Source of the DNA: Limnothrix sp. FACHB-406
GTDB taxonomy: Bacteria; Cyanobacteriota; Cyanobacteriia; CACIAM-69d
Reading direction: 5' to 3'
DNA length: 64,000 bases
Assembly: GCF_014698235.1 (NCBI RefSeq)
Contig: NZ_JACJSP010000019.1
Coordinates: 1 to 64,000 of the forward strand
The translations under genes were made by a program, and so were the position numbers. Below are positions 35,680-43,935 of this stretch, in pieces. The notes under the pieces are model-generated. The model ran no database searches. It was not told where the DNA came from and saw nothing but the letters and a program-made list of their open reading frames with translations. Every line of letters begins with the position of its first letter. The stretch's first letter is position 1.

Positions 35680-36216
35680 ATGATCAATCTCCGAAACCTG
35701 GGAATCCAAAGCATCGGTCAAAACATTGGTAAAAACATCAGCAAACGATTAATCCTGGTGCTGGGGCTGGCCCTGTTGTGGGTTTTGTTGGGAGCCTTGC
35801 CCGCCCAAGCGATGGGCAACTACAGCAAAACCAACCAGGAAGGGCAGAATTTTGCCGGTGAAAACTTGGTGGGCGCAGCTTTTTTGGCCACCGATTTGCG
35901 CGATGCCAATCTGGCGGGAGCCAACTTGAGCAATGCCACCCTCACCCAAGCCACCTTGCTGCGAGCCAACCTGCAAGGTGCGGATTTAACGGGCGCTTTG
36001 ATCGATCGCGCGGTGTTGGAACGGGCGGATTTAACCCAAGCGATCGCCCGTGAGGCAATTTTTACGCGCTCAATTTTGGCCGACACCGCGATCGAGGGAG
36101 CCGACTTCACCGATGCATTGATCGATCGGTACGACGTGGCCCAACTTTGCAAAGTCGCCAGCGGCATCAATCAAAAAACCGGTGTCAGCACCCGCGAAAG
36201 TTTAGGTTGTGATTAG
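35680..36216 (+). CDS. Lumenal pentapeptide-repeat protein
   Basis: A 178-residue exported protein. The signal peptide has the core LILVLGLALLWVLLGAL and a cleavage site at PAQA-MGN. Pentapeptide repeats A(D/N)LxxA then run through the body (for example DLRDANLAGANLSNATL, ADLTGALID), forming a right-handed quadrilateral beta-helix. The C-terminus carries two cysteines (QLCKVASG, SLGCD) that may form a disulfide. Thylakoid lumen or periplasm is inferred, as for plant TL15/TL17-type proteins. The ATG at 35680 follows the previous stop by 6 bp. Confidence 0.88.
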   Translation: MINLRNLGIQSIGQNIGKNISKRLILVLGLALLWVLLGALPAQAMGNYSKTNQEGQNFAGENLVGAAFLATDLRDANLAGANLSNATLTQATLLRANLQGADLTGALIDRAVLERADLTQAIAREAIFTRSILADTAIEGADFTDALIDRYDVAQLCKVASGINQKTGVSTRESLGCD

Positions 36217-36270
36217 TGCCCATTGCGCTTGGAATCTCTGAACAGCAGATCAGCATGAACCTTATTGTTG

Positions 36271-36295
36271 TTGGGTTTTGTACCTCAACCCAACT
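36271..36295. repeat. Short dispersed hairpin GTTGGGTT...AACCCAAC
   Basis: An 8-bp perfect stem with a 9-nt loop, TTGTACCTC. Hairpins of this kind are common interspersed repeats in cyanobacterial genomes. It immediately precedes family A repeat copy 2. Confidence 0.6.
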
Positions 36296-36444
36296 TACTA
36301 GCGCGACAGGCTTAATGCATTGGGTCAAAGTTGCGGAGCCAGTCGTGGTAACAAGGGGCTTGAGCATCTTGCTGCTTAACGATCAGGTGACGGTAACAGC
36401 CATGTAATTCAACCCAACGGATTAAGGCAGCCACGCTACTACTA
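36296..36444. repeat. MITE-like repeat, family A, copy 2 with partial third copy
   Basis: Same block order as 17711-17860: CGACAGGCTTAATGCATTGG, then AGTCGTGGTAACAAGGGGCTT, then ACGGTAACAGCCATGTAATT, then GGATTAAGGCAGCCACGCTA. The central palindrome is decayed (GGGGCTTGAGCATC). At 36441-36470 another left end (ACTAGCACGACAGGCTTAAT) begins, so a nested or tandem partial copy follows. Confidence 0.7.
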
Positions 36445-36485
36445 GCACGACAGGCTTAATACATTGATCCGCGCAAGAGGTCTAA

Positions 36486-36674
36486 TTAACGAGCCTTCCA
36501 AGTGCCACCATAGCGATAGTGCGGATTGGTGGCGCTTTGCTGTTTTTGGCAACGGGGACAGGCCAAAACCCATTGATCGGTGCGATCGACCTGAATTCGA
36601 TAGCGCACCAATGACAGAGCCTGGCAGAGTTCACAGGGTCGTGGTTGGGGATTGGCTGTGCGACGACGCGGCAT
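36486..36674 (-). CDS. Small zinc-ribbon-like protein
   Basis: A 62-residue basic protein with two Cys-x2-Cys knuckles: Cys14/17 (CELC) and Cys39/42 (CPRC), and the aromatic C-terminus HYRYGGTWK. This resembles short conserved cyanobacterial zinc-binding proteins of unknown role. Its 3' end adjoins a family A repeat copy. Start at ATG 36674. Function cannot be assigned. Confidence 0.7.
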   Translation of the reverse strand: MPRRRTANPQPRPCELCQALSLVRYRIQVDRTDQWVLACPRCQKQQSATNPHYRYGGTWKAR

Positions 36675-36715
36675 GAGAATTAATAGAAATTAACAGTAAT
36701 CAGCAGCTATCAACG

Positions 36716-36850
36716 GCGATTCAAGACAATTTCAACCAACTCAAATCATTTCAATCAACAGCGATTCAAGACGATTTCAATCAACTCAAGTCATTTCAAT
36801 CAACAGCGATTCAAGACAATTTCAATCAACTCAAATCATTTCAATCAACT
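36716..36850. repeat. 45-bp tandem repeat, three units
   Basis: Three near-identical 45-bp units starting GCGATTCAAGACAATTTCAA, differing at a few positions. They fill the gap between the zinc-ribbon and ExbB-like genes and just reach the ExbB stop codon. Each unit itself contains smaller TTTCAA(T/C)CAA repeats. Confidence 0.85.
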
Positions 36851-37516
36851 TAAATCGAAGGGAACCCCGCCATTGGTTTCCCAATGATGACGATAGAGCA
36901 ATTCAAGCTGGCCGCAATGCTGGGCGATCGCCGCCACCTGCCGCCGATACAAACTCCGAAACACATTCGCCACCAGCAACGCCCCGATCGCCACCACCAG
37001 GCCCGTGGCCGTGGACACCAACGCCTCGCTCAGACCCGAACCGATACCCGCGCCATTGGGGCCGCCCGTGGAGCCGATGCTGTCCCAGCGGAGGGCCGCA
37101 AAGGATCCCATCAAGCCCAACACCGTGCCCAACAGGCCCAAGAGGGGCGCAATGCCAACGATCGTGTCGAAAGCCGTACCAAACCGCTTGAGTTGAGGCA
37201 GTTGGGCTTGGGCGGCGCTGTCAAGGGCTAATCGAAACTCCTCGGGGGTGGGGCGATCGAGCGTGAGCGCCGCCAGGAAAATTTGCACGATCGGCCAATC
37301 CTCTGGAGCCGATCGCAACAAACGCAGGGTGCGATCGGTATCGGGTTCCCGCCCGTACAACACGAGCGCCTCCCGAATTAGGAGCGGTTGTTCCTGGGCC
37401 AAACGCCACCAAAACCGGCCCCGCTCCACCGCCAGGGCGATCGTGGCGATCGCACAACCCGCCAAAGGAACCATCACCGCCCCACCGGCCACAAACCATT
37501 GCCATACCGACGACAT
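36845..37516 (-). CDS. exbB: MotA/TolQ/ExbB-family proton channel protein
   Basis: A 223-residue inner-membrane protein with three expected hydrophobic segments: near the N-terminus (FVAGGAVMVPLAGCAIATIAL), the middle (IVGIAPLLGLLGTVLGLMGSF, the family signature) and after it (LVSTATGLVVAIGALLVANVF). With ExbD and TonB it would use the proton gradient to energise outer-membrane uptake. ExbD and TonB are not adjacent. It ends in a 45-bp tandem repeat. Confidence 0.85.
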   Translation of the reverse strand: MSSVWQWFVAGGAVMVPLAGCAIATIALAVERGRFWWRLAQEQPLLIREALVLYGREPDTDRTLRLLRSAPEDWPIVQIFLAALTLDRPTPEEFRLALDSAAQAQLPQLKRFGTAFDTIVGIAPLLGLLGTVLGLMGSFAALRWDSIGSTGGPNGAGIGSGLSEALVSTATGLVVAIGALLVANVFRSLYRRQVAAIAQHCGQLELLYRHHWETNGGVPFDLS

Positions 37517-37890
37517 CGAGCACCTACTCCCCTTGCAACGTAGCGGGTTGATCTAGCGGCCAATCATGGCCCGTGGGCCAGCCGAAACTTAGCCAAACCC
37601 AAACCCAAACCCAATCAAGAACAAGCCTGGCCCTATGATGCCCGATTGGCGATGGCCGGAAGTTGCTGTGCCCCGTCCCGATCGGGGCGATCGGCCCCAG
37701 GCAATTGACTGTAGTGGGGATTGATCCTTACCATTGAGTTACATTAATGGACTGTAAAGAACTGTTGCGATTAATCAACGGTTTCCATCCTCCGGCCCCT
37801 TGATTGCCCCACAGACCAAGGGTTTTCAGTTCTTTTCCCCATTCGATTTTGTCCCCCATCCTTCCGCCCTGGCTTTTGGAGCGCGTCCCT
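37517..37890. other. Gap between divergent exbB-like and psb32-like genes
   Basis: A 374-bp region, apart from an in-frame upstream extension of the psb32-like reading frame that I do not think is translated. It has a short AAACCC run near 37590. No clear hairpin or RNA gene is visible. Confidence 0.4.
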
Positions 37891-38721
37891 ATGCAACAGG
37901 CAACACAACTGGTTTCCCGCCGCTGGTCGCAGTGGTTGATGGCCACGCTGGGATCGTTGGTGCTTTGTGCGATCGCCTGGATCGCCGCACCGGCCCCCGC
38001 CCAAGCCTTCGACAACCCCGACCTGCTGCCCAAGGAGTTCACCACCGTTGTGGACTTGGCCAACCAGTTGCCCAGTGGCCAAGAGCAAAAACTCGCCCAA
38101 ACCCTGGCGGACTTCGAGGCGGAAACCGGCTGGAAATTGCGTGTTTTGACCCAATTTGACCAAACGCCCGGCCTGGCCGTGAAGCGGTTTTGGGATGTGG
38201 ACAACAAGACCCTGCTGGTGGTGGCCGACTCCCGGGGGGGCAACTTGCTGAACTTCAATGTGGGTGGCGATTTTTATAGCGTCTTTCCGCGCACCTTTTG
38301 GATTGAGCTGCAAACCCGCTACGGTAACCAGTTCTTTGTGCGCGAAAACGGGGAAAATCAGGCGATCGTCCAATCCCTGGAATCGGTGATGGGTTGCCTG
38401 CGCCAAGGGGGCTGTCAGTTTGTGCCCGGTTTGCCCCAGGAGCAATGGATCCTAACCCTGGTGACTTCGGTGCTGGGCGGCGTGATTTGTGGTTTTGCGG
38501 CCCACCCGCGCAAGGCCGGCGAATGGATTTCCTGGCAATGGGCGCTGATTTTGTCGCCGCTGTGGGGCATTTTGTTCATTGCCTTTGGCATTGGCCCGGT
38601 GGTGACCCGCACGGCGGACTGGCTGCCCCTGGTGCGCAACATTGCCGGATTCGCGATCGGGGCGTTGGTGGCCTTCCTGTCGCCGGTCTTTGGTCGCCCC
38701 CCTTCAGAGGCCGAAACTTAG
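37891..38721 (+). CDS. psb32: TPM-domain thylakoid protein, Psb32-like
   Basis: A 276-residue exported or membrane protein. The signal peptide has the core LMATLGSLVLCAIAWIA and the site PAQA-FDNPD. The TPM domain follows (LLPKEFTTVVDLANQL to RTFWIELQTRYG, with a C-terminal CLRQGGC pair). Two or three hydrophobic segments lie near the C-terminus. This matches cyanobacterial Psb32 and plant TLP18.3-type proteins, implicated in photosystem II repair. The ATG at 37891 is chosen because the signal peptide then starts directly. An upstream frame from 37804 adds an atypical Pro-rich leader. Confidence 0.75.
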   Translation: MQQATQLVSRRWSQWLMATLGSLVLCAIAWIAAPAPAQAFDNPDLLPKEFTTVVDLANQLPSGQEQKLAQTLADFEAETGWKLRVLTQFDQTPGLAVKRFWDVDNKTLLVVADSRGGNLLNFNVGGDFYSVFPRTFWIELQTRYGNQFFVRENGENQAIVQSLESVMGCLRQGGCQFVPGLPQEQWILTLVTSVLGGVICGFAAHPRKAGEWISWQWALILSPLWGILFIAFGIGPVVTRTADWLPLVRNIAGFAIGALVAFLSPVFGRPPSEAET

Positions 38722-38765
38722 GATCAGGCAATGAAATCCAGTTTTGGGGCTACAGGTTAATCAAC

Positions 38766-38849
38766 CGTTTTCTAGCAGTCGTTTTCTGGCGATAGTTTTC
38801 TAGCAATCGTTTTTTAGCGGTAGTTTTTTAGCGGTAGTTTCCTGGCGAT
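38766..38849. repeat. 14-bp tandem repeat, six units, upstream of cobH
   Basis: Six 14-bp units of the type CGTTTTCTAGCAGT / AGTTTTTTAGCGGT. They lie about 120 bp before the cobH start. Confidence 0.8.
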
Positions 38850-38966
38850 CGGTGCTCCAATTCAGCATCGGGGCGATCGCGATCGTTGCCACCGTGTCTT
38901 TGGTGGGTGAAATTAGAGCAGGGTTGGGGCCATGGCCCGCCCAAGCTGAGTTGGCACGAGTTGTTG

Positions 38967-39599
38967 ATGATGGAGTGGCATATCACGGACGCACAGAGCC
39001 TGGCTCTGATCGATCGGGAGTTGGGCGATCGGGGCGATCGTTCACCAGCAGAATACGAGATGGTGCGTCGGGTGATCTATGCCACCGCAGATTTTGACTA
39101 TGCCAGTTGCCTGAGCTTTTCCGAGCGATCGCTCAGTGCGGGCGCGGCGGCCCTGGCGGCGCGGACAACGGTGATTGTGGATGTGCCGATGGTGCAGGTG
39201 GGGATTGCCCCTGCTATTCAGGCGACCTTTGCCAATCCGGTGTTTTGTGCCACGGAGGCGATCGTCCGGCCGCAACAGGCCCTGACCAAGGCCGCTTGGG
39301 GAATTCAAACCCTGGCCCGGCGTTACCCGGAGGCCATCTTTCTGGTGGGCGAGTCGCAAACGGCCCTGCTGGCACTAATTGAACTAATTGAGGCGGAAGA
39401 AATTAACCCGGCCCTGGTGATTGCCACCCCGGCCGGGTTTGTGGAAGTGGACACCACCAAGGCCCGATTGCGCGATGCCCAGGTGTCCCACATTTGCGTG
39501 GAAGGTCGCAAGGGCAGCCCAATCGTGGCGATCGCGGCCATGGGCGGGCTGGTGGATTTGGCTTGGCAGGCTTACGGGCCCAGGGCAAAGGGGCGCTAA
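38967..39599 (+). CDS. cobH: Precorrin-8X/cobalt-precorrin-8 methylmutase (CobH/CbiC)
   Basis: A 210-residue enzyme of cobalamin synthesis that moves the C11 methyl group to C12. Family blocks are RRVIYATADFDYAS (34-47), ARTTVIVDVPMVQVGI and TPAGFVEVDTTK. The position held by the catalytic His in CobH/CbiC (IHxTADF) is Tyr38 here. Tandem ATG codons at 38967/38970 start the frame. It overlaps the convergent TPR gene stop by 4 bp. Other cob genes are not in the window. Confidence 0.9.
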   Translation: MMEWHITDAQSLALIDRELGDRGDRSPAEYEMVRRVIYATADFDYASCLSFSERSLSAGAAALAARTTVIVDVPMVQVGIAPAIQATFANPVFCATEAIVRPQQALTKAAWGIQTLARRYPEAIFLVGESQTALLALIELIEAEEINPALVIATPAGFVEVDTTKARLRDAQVSHICVEGRKGSPIVAIAAMGGLVDLAWQAYGPRAKGR

Positions 39600-41263
39600 C
39601 CGGTTTGCAGGGCGGCGGCCTCTTGGGCCAAGCGATCGCTCAGCAGGCTGTGGTTCCGCTGGGCCCGCTCATGCTGCGGATTGAGGGCGATCGCCTGGTT
39701 ATAGGACTCGATCGCCTCGGGGTAGCAGTCTAACCGCACCAGCACATTGCCCCGGCTGTACCAAGTTTCCGGGTCGGCGCGATCGAGGTCGATCGCCTGG
39801 TCATAGCTGCTGAGGGCGGCGGCAAACTGGCCCAACTGGGTGAGCACAATGCCGCGATTGTGCCAGGCGCTGGCGTTTTGACCGTTTAGCTCGATCGCCC
39901 GATCGTAGGCTTGCAGGGCCTCTTGGGGCCGTTGCAGCCGCGCCAAGGCATTGGCCCGGTTATACCAAGCTTCGTGGCTATCGGGATTCAGGGAAATCGC
40001 TTGGTTATAGGACTTGAGGGCCTGATCGGTTTGCTGCAACTTACTGAGGATTAATCCCTGATGCAGCCACAGTTCCGGGTGATTGGGATTCAGGGCGATC
40101 GCCTGGTGGTAGGAGGTGGCGGCTTCTTCAAATTTGCCCAGCCGCATCAGCACCAGCCCGCGATTGTGCCAACTTTCGTAGCTGTCGGGCTTCAGGCGCA
40201 CGGCTCGATCGTAGGCAGCGATCGCGGCTGGATAGCGCTGCAATGCTTCCAAAACCACCCCTTTTCCCCACCAAGCGGCGTAGCAGTCCGGCTGTTGCTC
40301 GATCGCCTTGTCATATTCCGCCAAGGCCCCTTCCGGATCACCGTTACGGAACAGTTGTTCAGCCCGATCGGCAATATTATCGGCATTCGCGGGCAACGGC
40401 GTGGGAGCCAACATCGGCATCTGTTGCATCTGCAAAGACACCAACTGCTCCACCAAAGTGCGCAATTCCTGCTGAATTTGCGGCTGAATCAAAGCCAGCA
40501 ATTCTTGAGGCGCTTTTTGCGTAAATTCTTGGATGATGTAGGCCTTTTGGCGATCGGCTTGACCCGCCAAAATTTGCATATTTGAAATAAATTCCTTCTC
40601 CAGTTCCGCAATTTGGTGACGCGAAACCCGGCGATCACTGGCCAACCGTTCTTGAAACTGGGTTAGTTCCTGGTTGGCAGTTCCCTTGACGGCGGCCACA
40701 TGGGTTTCCAGCTCATGAATCAACGCGGCGGCCGAGATTTTGGTGCGTTCCACCTGGTCTTGCAGGTCTTGCAGGCTGCGATCGGCCCGATGGCGAGCCA
40801 CCTTCACCCGGGCTTCCAAATCGCCCAAATCCTTCAGGCTGCGGCGCACCGACTGCACCAAATGATTCACCACCTTGCGTCGCCCCAACCAGAGGGCCGC
40901 CGTCATGGCCAAGGGCGCCGTTCCCAAAGCAATCAGCAACCAACTGAGGCCCCCAAGGGTGCGCTCCAGGCCGATCGCTTCCCCGGTGCTGATGTTGGCG
41001 GTGGCAAAGGTCAGATCGGCGCGGTCGGTGGCCTCGGCGGCGGCGATCGGGGCTTCGGGTTCCGCCAAGCTGGCACAGGTGGCCTGGGGTTGGCCCGCTT
41101 CGGTCACAGGGCAAGGAACCGGGGTTGTGGCGCGGGTCACGGCTTGGGCGGGGCTGGCCGCCAAGGCCAGAGGAGCCACCAAGGGAACCACCAGGGCCGG
41201 AACCCAGACCGCTGCCCGGCCCCGATCGCCCGTTTCACCAAAATTGCTGCGGGAAGAACTCAT
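39596..41263 (-). CDS. TPR-repeat membrane protein
   Basis: A 555-residue protein: an N-terminal signal-like segment (VPALVVPLVAPLALAAS), a second hydrophobic segment (WLLIALGTAPLAMTAALWL, about 108-126), a long coiled-coil region (about 140-240) and seven or eight TPR units (for example AYDRAVRLKPDSYESWHNRG) to the C-terminus. It probably is anchored in a membrane with TPRs in the cytoplasm, acting as a scaffold. Partners are unknown. The N-terminal residue run also contains AVTRATTPVPCP, which is a possible lumenal part. Confidence 0.8.
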   Translation of the reverse strand: MSSSRSNFGETGDRGRAAVWVPALVVPLVAPLALAASPAQAVTRATTPVPCPVTEAGQPQATCASLAEPEAPIAAAEATDRADLTFATANISTGEAIGLERTLGGLSWLLIALGTAPLAMTAALWLGRRKVVNHLVQSVRRSLKDLGDLEARVKVARHRADRSLQDLQDQVERTKISAAALIHELETHVAAVKGTANQELTQFQERLASDRRVSRHQIAELEKEFISNMQILAGQADRQKAYIIQEFTQKAPQELLALIQPQIQQELRTLVEQLVSLQMQQMPMLAPTPLPANADNIADRAEQLFRNGDPEGALAEYDKAIEQQPDCYAAWWGKGVVLEALQRYPAAIAAYDRAVRLKPDSYESWHNRGLVLMRLGKFEEAATSYHQAIALNPNHPELWLHQGLILSKLQQTDQALKSYNQAISLNPDSHEAWYNRANALARLQRPQEALQAYDRAIELNGQNASAWHNRGIVLTQLGQFAAALSSYDQAIDLDRADPETWYSRGNVLVRLDCYPEAIESYNQAIALNPQHERAQRNHSLLSDRLAQEAAALQTG

Positions 41264-41420
41264 GTAGACAGCCTCCGAACCCGTTGCGAGTCAATTGCGA
41301 GTCGATGTTGATCCCCGGCTCTGACCGAGTGACTAGCTATTGTTTCGGAGGCGATCGTCCTAAATCCGGGAGTCCTTGGGTGTGGCAGCCCGTGGCCAAT
41401 CCAGCACCCTGGCCACCCCT

Positions 41421-41459
41421 TAGCTCAACCCCTTGGCTCAACCCCTTAGCTCAACCAAC
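41421..41459. repeat. 13-bp tandem repeat at the 3' end of the M50 protease gene
   Basis: Three units of AGCTCAACCCCTT with drift. The last one overlaps the protease stop codon region (41446). Confidence 0.7.
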
Positions 41460-42966
41460 TCAACAACAAACGCGGCGCAGGCAGCACCACCAATACCAAC
41501 AATGCCAAGGCCAAAAAGCCCAATCCATCCCGTCGATCGTCCAGCGGGGTCACATCATCCAAGGCCGGTTGGCTAATGGCAGGCAAAAAGAAGACCAACA
41601 GGGCCAGCGCCAGGAATTCGCTGCGGGCCAAGGCCAGGGCCAACACGGCAAACCGGGTGATGTGTCCCACCAGCATGGCTCCTTGGGTTCCCAACATGGC
41701 GCGAACAATGCGCCCCCCATCCAAGGAACCGAGGGGCAACAGGTGAAAGGCCCCTAACCAAAGGCCAATGTAGCCCGCCAGGGCGATCGGGTGGAGGGCG
41801 ATCGCCTTGCCGGGCGTGAGGGCCGCGCCGAGGGTGGCTTTGCTAATTAGGGTCAGGGCGATGGAGTAGCTAGGGTCGATCGAGCGCCAATTCAGCAACC
41901 CCGAGCCGGGCAAAGGATTCACCACCGTGGAGTGGGCTAACCCCCAAACCAACAGGGGCAGGGCCACCAACAGCCCCCCGATCGCCCCCCAAAAGCCCAC
42001 ATCAAACATGGCGCGGCGGTGGGGCATGGGCGATCGCAGGGGCGTGAACGCGCCCAAGGTTCCCAGCAGGGCGGGAATCGGAATAAACAACGGCAACGAA
42101 ACAGACACCCGATGGCGCTTAGCGGCCCAGTAGTGCCCCAGTTCATGGGCCCCCAAAACCAACAACAACCCGATCGCGTAGGGCGCACCGGACTGAATAA
42201 AGGCCCAATCTCGCACCAAATCTAGCTTCGGGTTCCGCAGCATCTCCGCCCCCATCAGGGTCATGGACAGCAGCGACAACCCCAGCAACCCCACCGACCA
42301 AACCACCTGTTTCCAGAGGGGCGGTTCTTTGCTCAGGGCCTGGCCCAAGGGCGTGCGCTGAGGATTCGGAACCAGGGCAAAGAAGGGCTTACCGTTTTGC
42401 CCTTCTTGGAAAATCACCAGGAATCGATCGCTAAACTTTTGGCGAATTTTGTCGCAAACCGTCCGGTAAGCCAGGGCCGGTTCCGCTCGCAATTGCCCAT
42501 AGCAGAGGGCCGCTTGGGGACGATGTTCCACGCTGCTGAGGTAAAACACCGACCAGGGAAAGCAATCTTGCAGGCTGGCTTCTTCGGTGCGATCGAGCAG
42601 GCGGGGCGAAATTTTGGCAGAGCCAAGGGCTTGGGCCAGGGCCAGGGCTTCGGCGGGACTGCTGGGATCCGCCAGCACCGAAATGGGGGATTCCAAATCC
42701 CCATTGGTGGGCTGTTGGGGCCGGGCCGATCGCCCCTGTTGCACCAACCACACATAAATCAACGGACAGGCAATAAACGGCGGCAGGGCCAACCAGGGCG
42801 GCACGGGCTGGCCGGGGCCATTGGCCAGCGTCCAAGCCGTCCAAATCAAGGCCGGAGCCATCATCACCAACCACAACACCCACACGGAGGCGCGTGTGAT
42901 GCCGCTAACGCTCTGGCGGACAATAAAATATGCGACGATGCCGATCAACACTAGCCAAACAATCAT
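41446..42966 (-). CDS. Site-2-protease-type (M50) intramembrane metalloprotease, EGY1-like
   Basis: A 506-residue membrane protease. Zinc site His-Glu-Leu-Gly-His at 274-278 in LVLGAHELGHYW, with the second ligand motif LGSLDGGRI later on (Asp about 424). About eight hydrophobic segments are visible. The N-terminal 100-200 region is soluble and resembles cyanobacterial and plastid EGY1 homologues. It probably cleaves membrane-bound regulators. The start is ATG at 42966, divergent from the MBL-fold gene 4 bp away, so their promoters overlap one another's coding regions. Confidence 0.9.
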   Translation of the reverse strand: MIVWLVLIGIVAYFIVRQSVSGITRASVWVLWLVMMAPALIWTAWTLANGPGQPVPPWLALPPFIACPLIYVWLVQQGRSARPQQPTNGDLESPISVLADPSSPAEALALAQALGSAKISPRLLDRTEEASLQDCFPWSVFYLSSVEHRPQAALCYGQLRAEPALAYRTVCDKIRQKFSDRFLVIFQEGQNGKPFFALVPNPQRTPLGQALSKEPPLWKQVVWSVGLLGLSLLSMTLMGAEMLRNPKLDLVRDWAFIQSGAPYAIGLLLVLGAHELGHYWAAKRHRVSVSLPLFIPIPALLGTLGAFTPLRSPMPHRRAMFDVGFWGAIGGLLVALPLLVWGLAHSTVVNPLPGSGLLNWRSIDPSYSIALTLISKATLGAALTPGKAIALHPIALAGYIGLWLGAFHLLPLGSLDGGRIVRAMLGTQGAMLVGHITRFAVLALALARSEFLALALLVFFLPAISQPALDDVTPLDDRRDGLGFLALALLVLVVLPAPRLLLSWLS

Positions 42967-42969
42967 CTG

Positions 42970-43935
42970 ATGCCCAAGCCACCGCAGGCTGTTTTCGATT
43001 CGATCTATGCCTTTCCGCCCAACCGCGACACGTTAGGCGGGACTGCTTATTTCATTGTAGGAAACTCGATCAACCCTGCTGACTCGGCCGACCATAATGG
43101 CCTACCGGCCAATTCATCAAATTCATCAGTTCCATCTGCTCATCAGCCGACTGGGTTCAAGCAACCGACTGATGATCCTACTCAATCGGTTCATAAGCTG
43201 ACGAATCCAACGGATCCATCAGATCACTCAAATCATTCAGATCATTCTTCAGCTCATCAACCAGCCCATCAACTGCCAGGCAATATTCTGATCGATTGTC
43301 CACCTTGGCACGAGGAAACGGCAGATTTTTTAACCCAGCATGGGGGAGTACGTTGGTGGATTTTTACCCACCGCAGTTCCTTTGGCCCGCTGCAAACCGT
43401 GCGGGCCTTGCATCGGGCCTTCAGCAATCCGGCCACAACCCTTGAGGAGGGCGAGCCGGCCGCCCAGTCCGCGGCCGCCCGCTGCGAATTGGTGGTGCAA
43501 GAACAGGAGGCCTATCTGCTGCCCAATTTGCCGGTGACCACGTTTCGGGAAGAAGTGATCCTGAGTCCAGAACTGCGCGTGATTTGGACCCCGGGCCACA
43601 CGCCCGGCTCGGCCTGCGTTTGGCTCGATCGGGCGGGGGGCATTTTGTTTAGTGGTCGTCATCTGTTGCCCACGCCCCAGGGGGAGTTGATGCCCCTCAA
43701 AACCGCCAAAACCTTCCATTGGTTCCGTCAATTGCGATCGGTTCAGGCCTTGATCGATCGCTTTTCGCCGGTCAACCTGGCCCATTGCTGCCCGGGGGCC
43801 AGTGTGGGCTTTTTGCGCGGGGCCCTGTCGGTCGATCGCGCCTATGAGCGGCTCACGACCTTGAACTTGGCGGCCGCTAAGCTGGATCCGGTTGCGCTTC
43901 AGTCGCCGAGCCTGAGCGAAACACCTGACCAATGA
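42970..43935 (+). CDS. MBL-fold protein with degenerate metal motif and Ser/His-rich insert
   Basis: A 321-residue protein. The fold start GGTAYFIVG is followed by an insert at about 36-104 rich in Ser, His, Asp and Pro (for example HSNHSDHSSAHQPAH). The normal HxHxDH motif is replaced by THRSSFG (133-139). The HTPGS motif in TPGHTPGSACVWL and the strand DRAGGILFSGRHLLP are kept. The insert is coded by short repeats of 9 bp and similar. Loss of metal ligands suggests altered or absent hydrolase activity. It overlaps the convergent ABC ATPase gene by 59 bp. Confidence 0.75.
   Translation: MPKPPQAVFDSIYAFPPNRDTLGGTAYFIVGNSINPADSADHNGLPANSSNSSVPSAHQPTGFKQPTDDPTQSVHKLTNPTDPSDHSNHSDHSSAHQPAHQLPGNILIDCPPWHEETADFLTQHGGVRWWIFTHRSSFGPLQTVRALHRAFSNPATTLEEGEPAAQSAAARCELVVQEQEAYLLPNLPVTTFREEVILSPELRVIWTPGHTPGSACVWLDRAGGILFSGRHLLPTPQGELMPLKTAKTFHWFRQLRSVQALIDRFSPVNLAHCCPGASVGFLRGALSVDRAYERLTTLNLAAAKLDPVALQSPSLSETPDQ

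Noticed and set aside
36716-36850. CRISPR array from the 45-bp repeats
   Set aside because: The repeats are directly adjacent with no spacers, so it is a tandem array.
37804-37890. N-terminal extension of the psb32-like protein
   Set aside because: The Pro-rich leader precedes a complete signal peptide that begins at the ATG at 37891.
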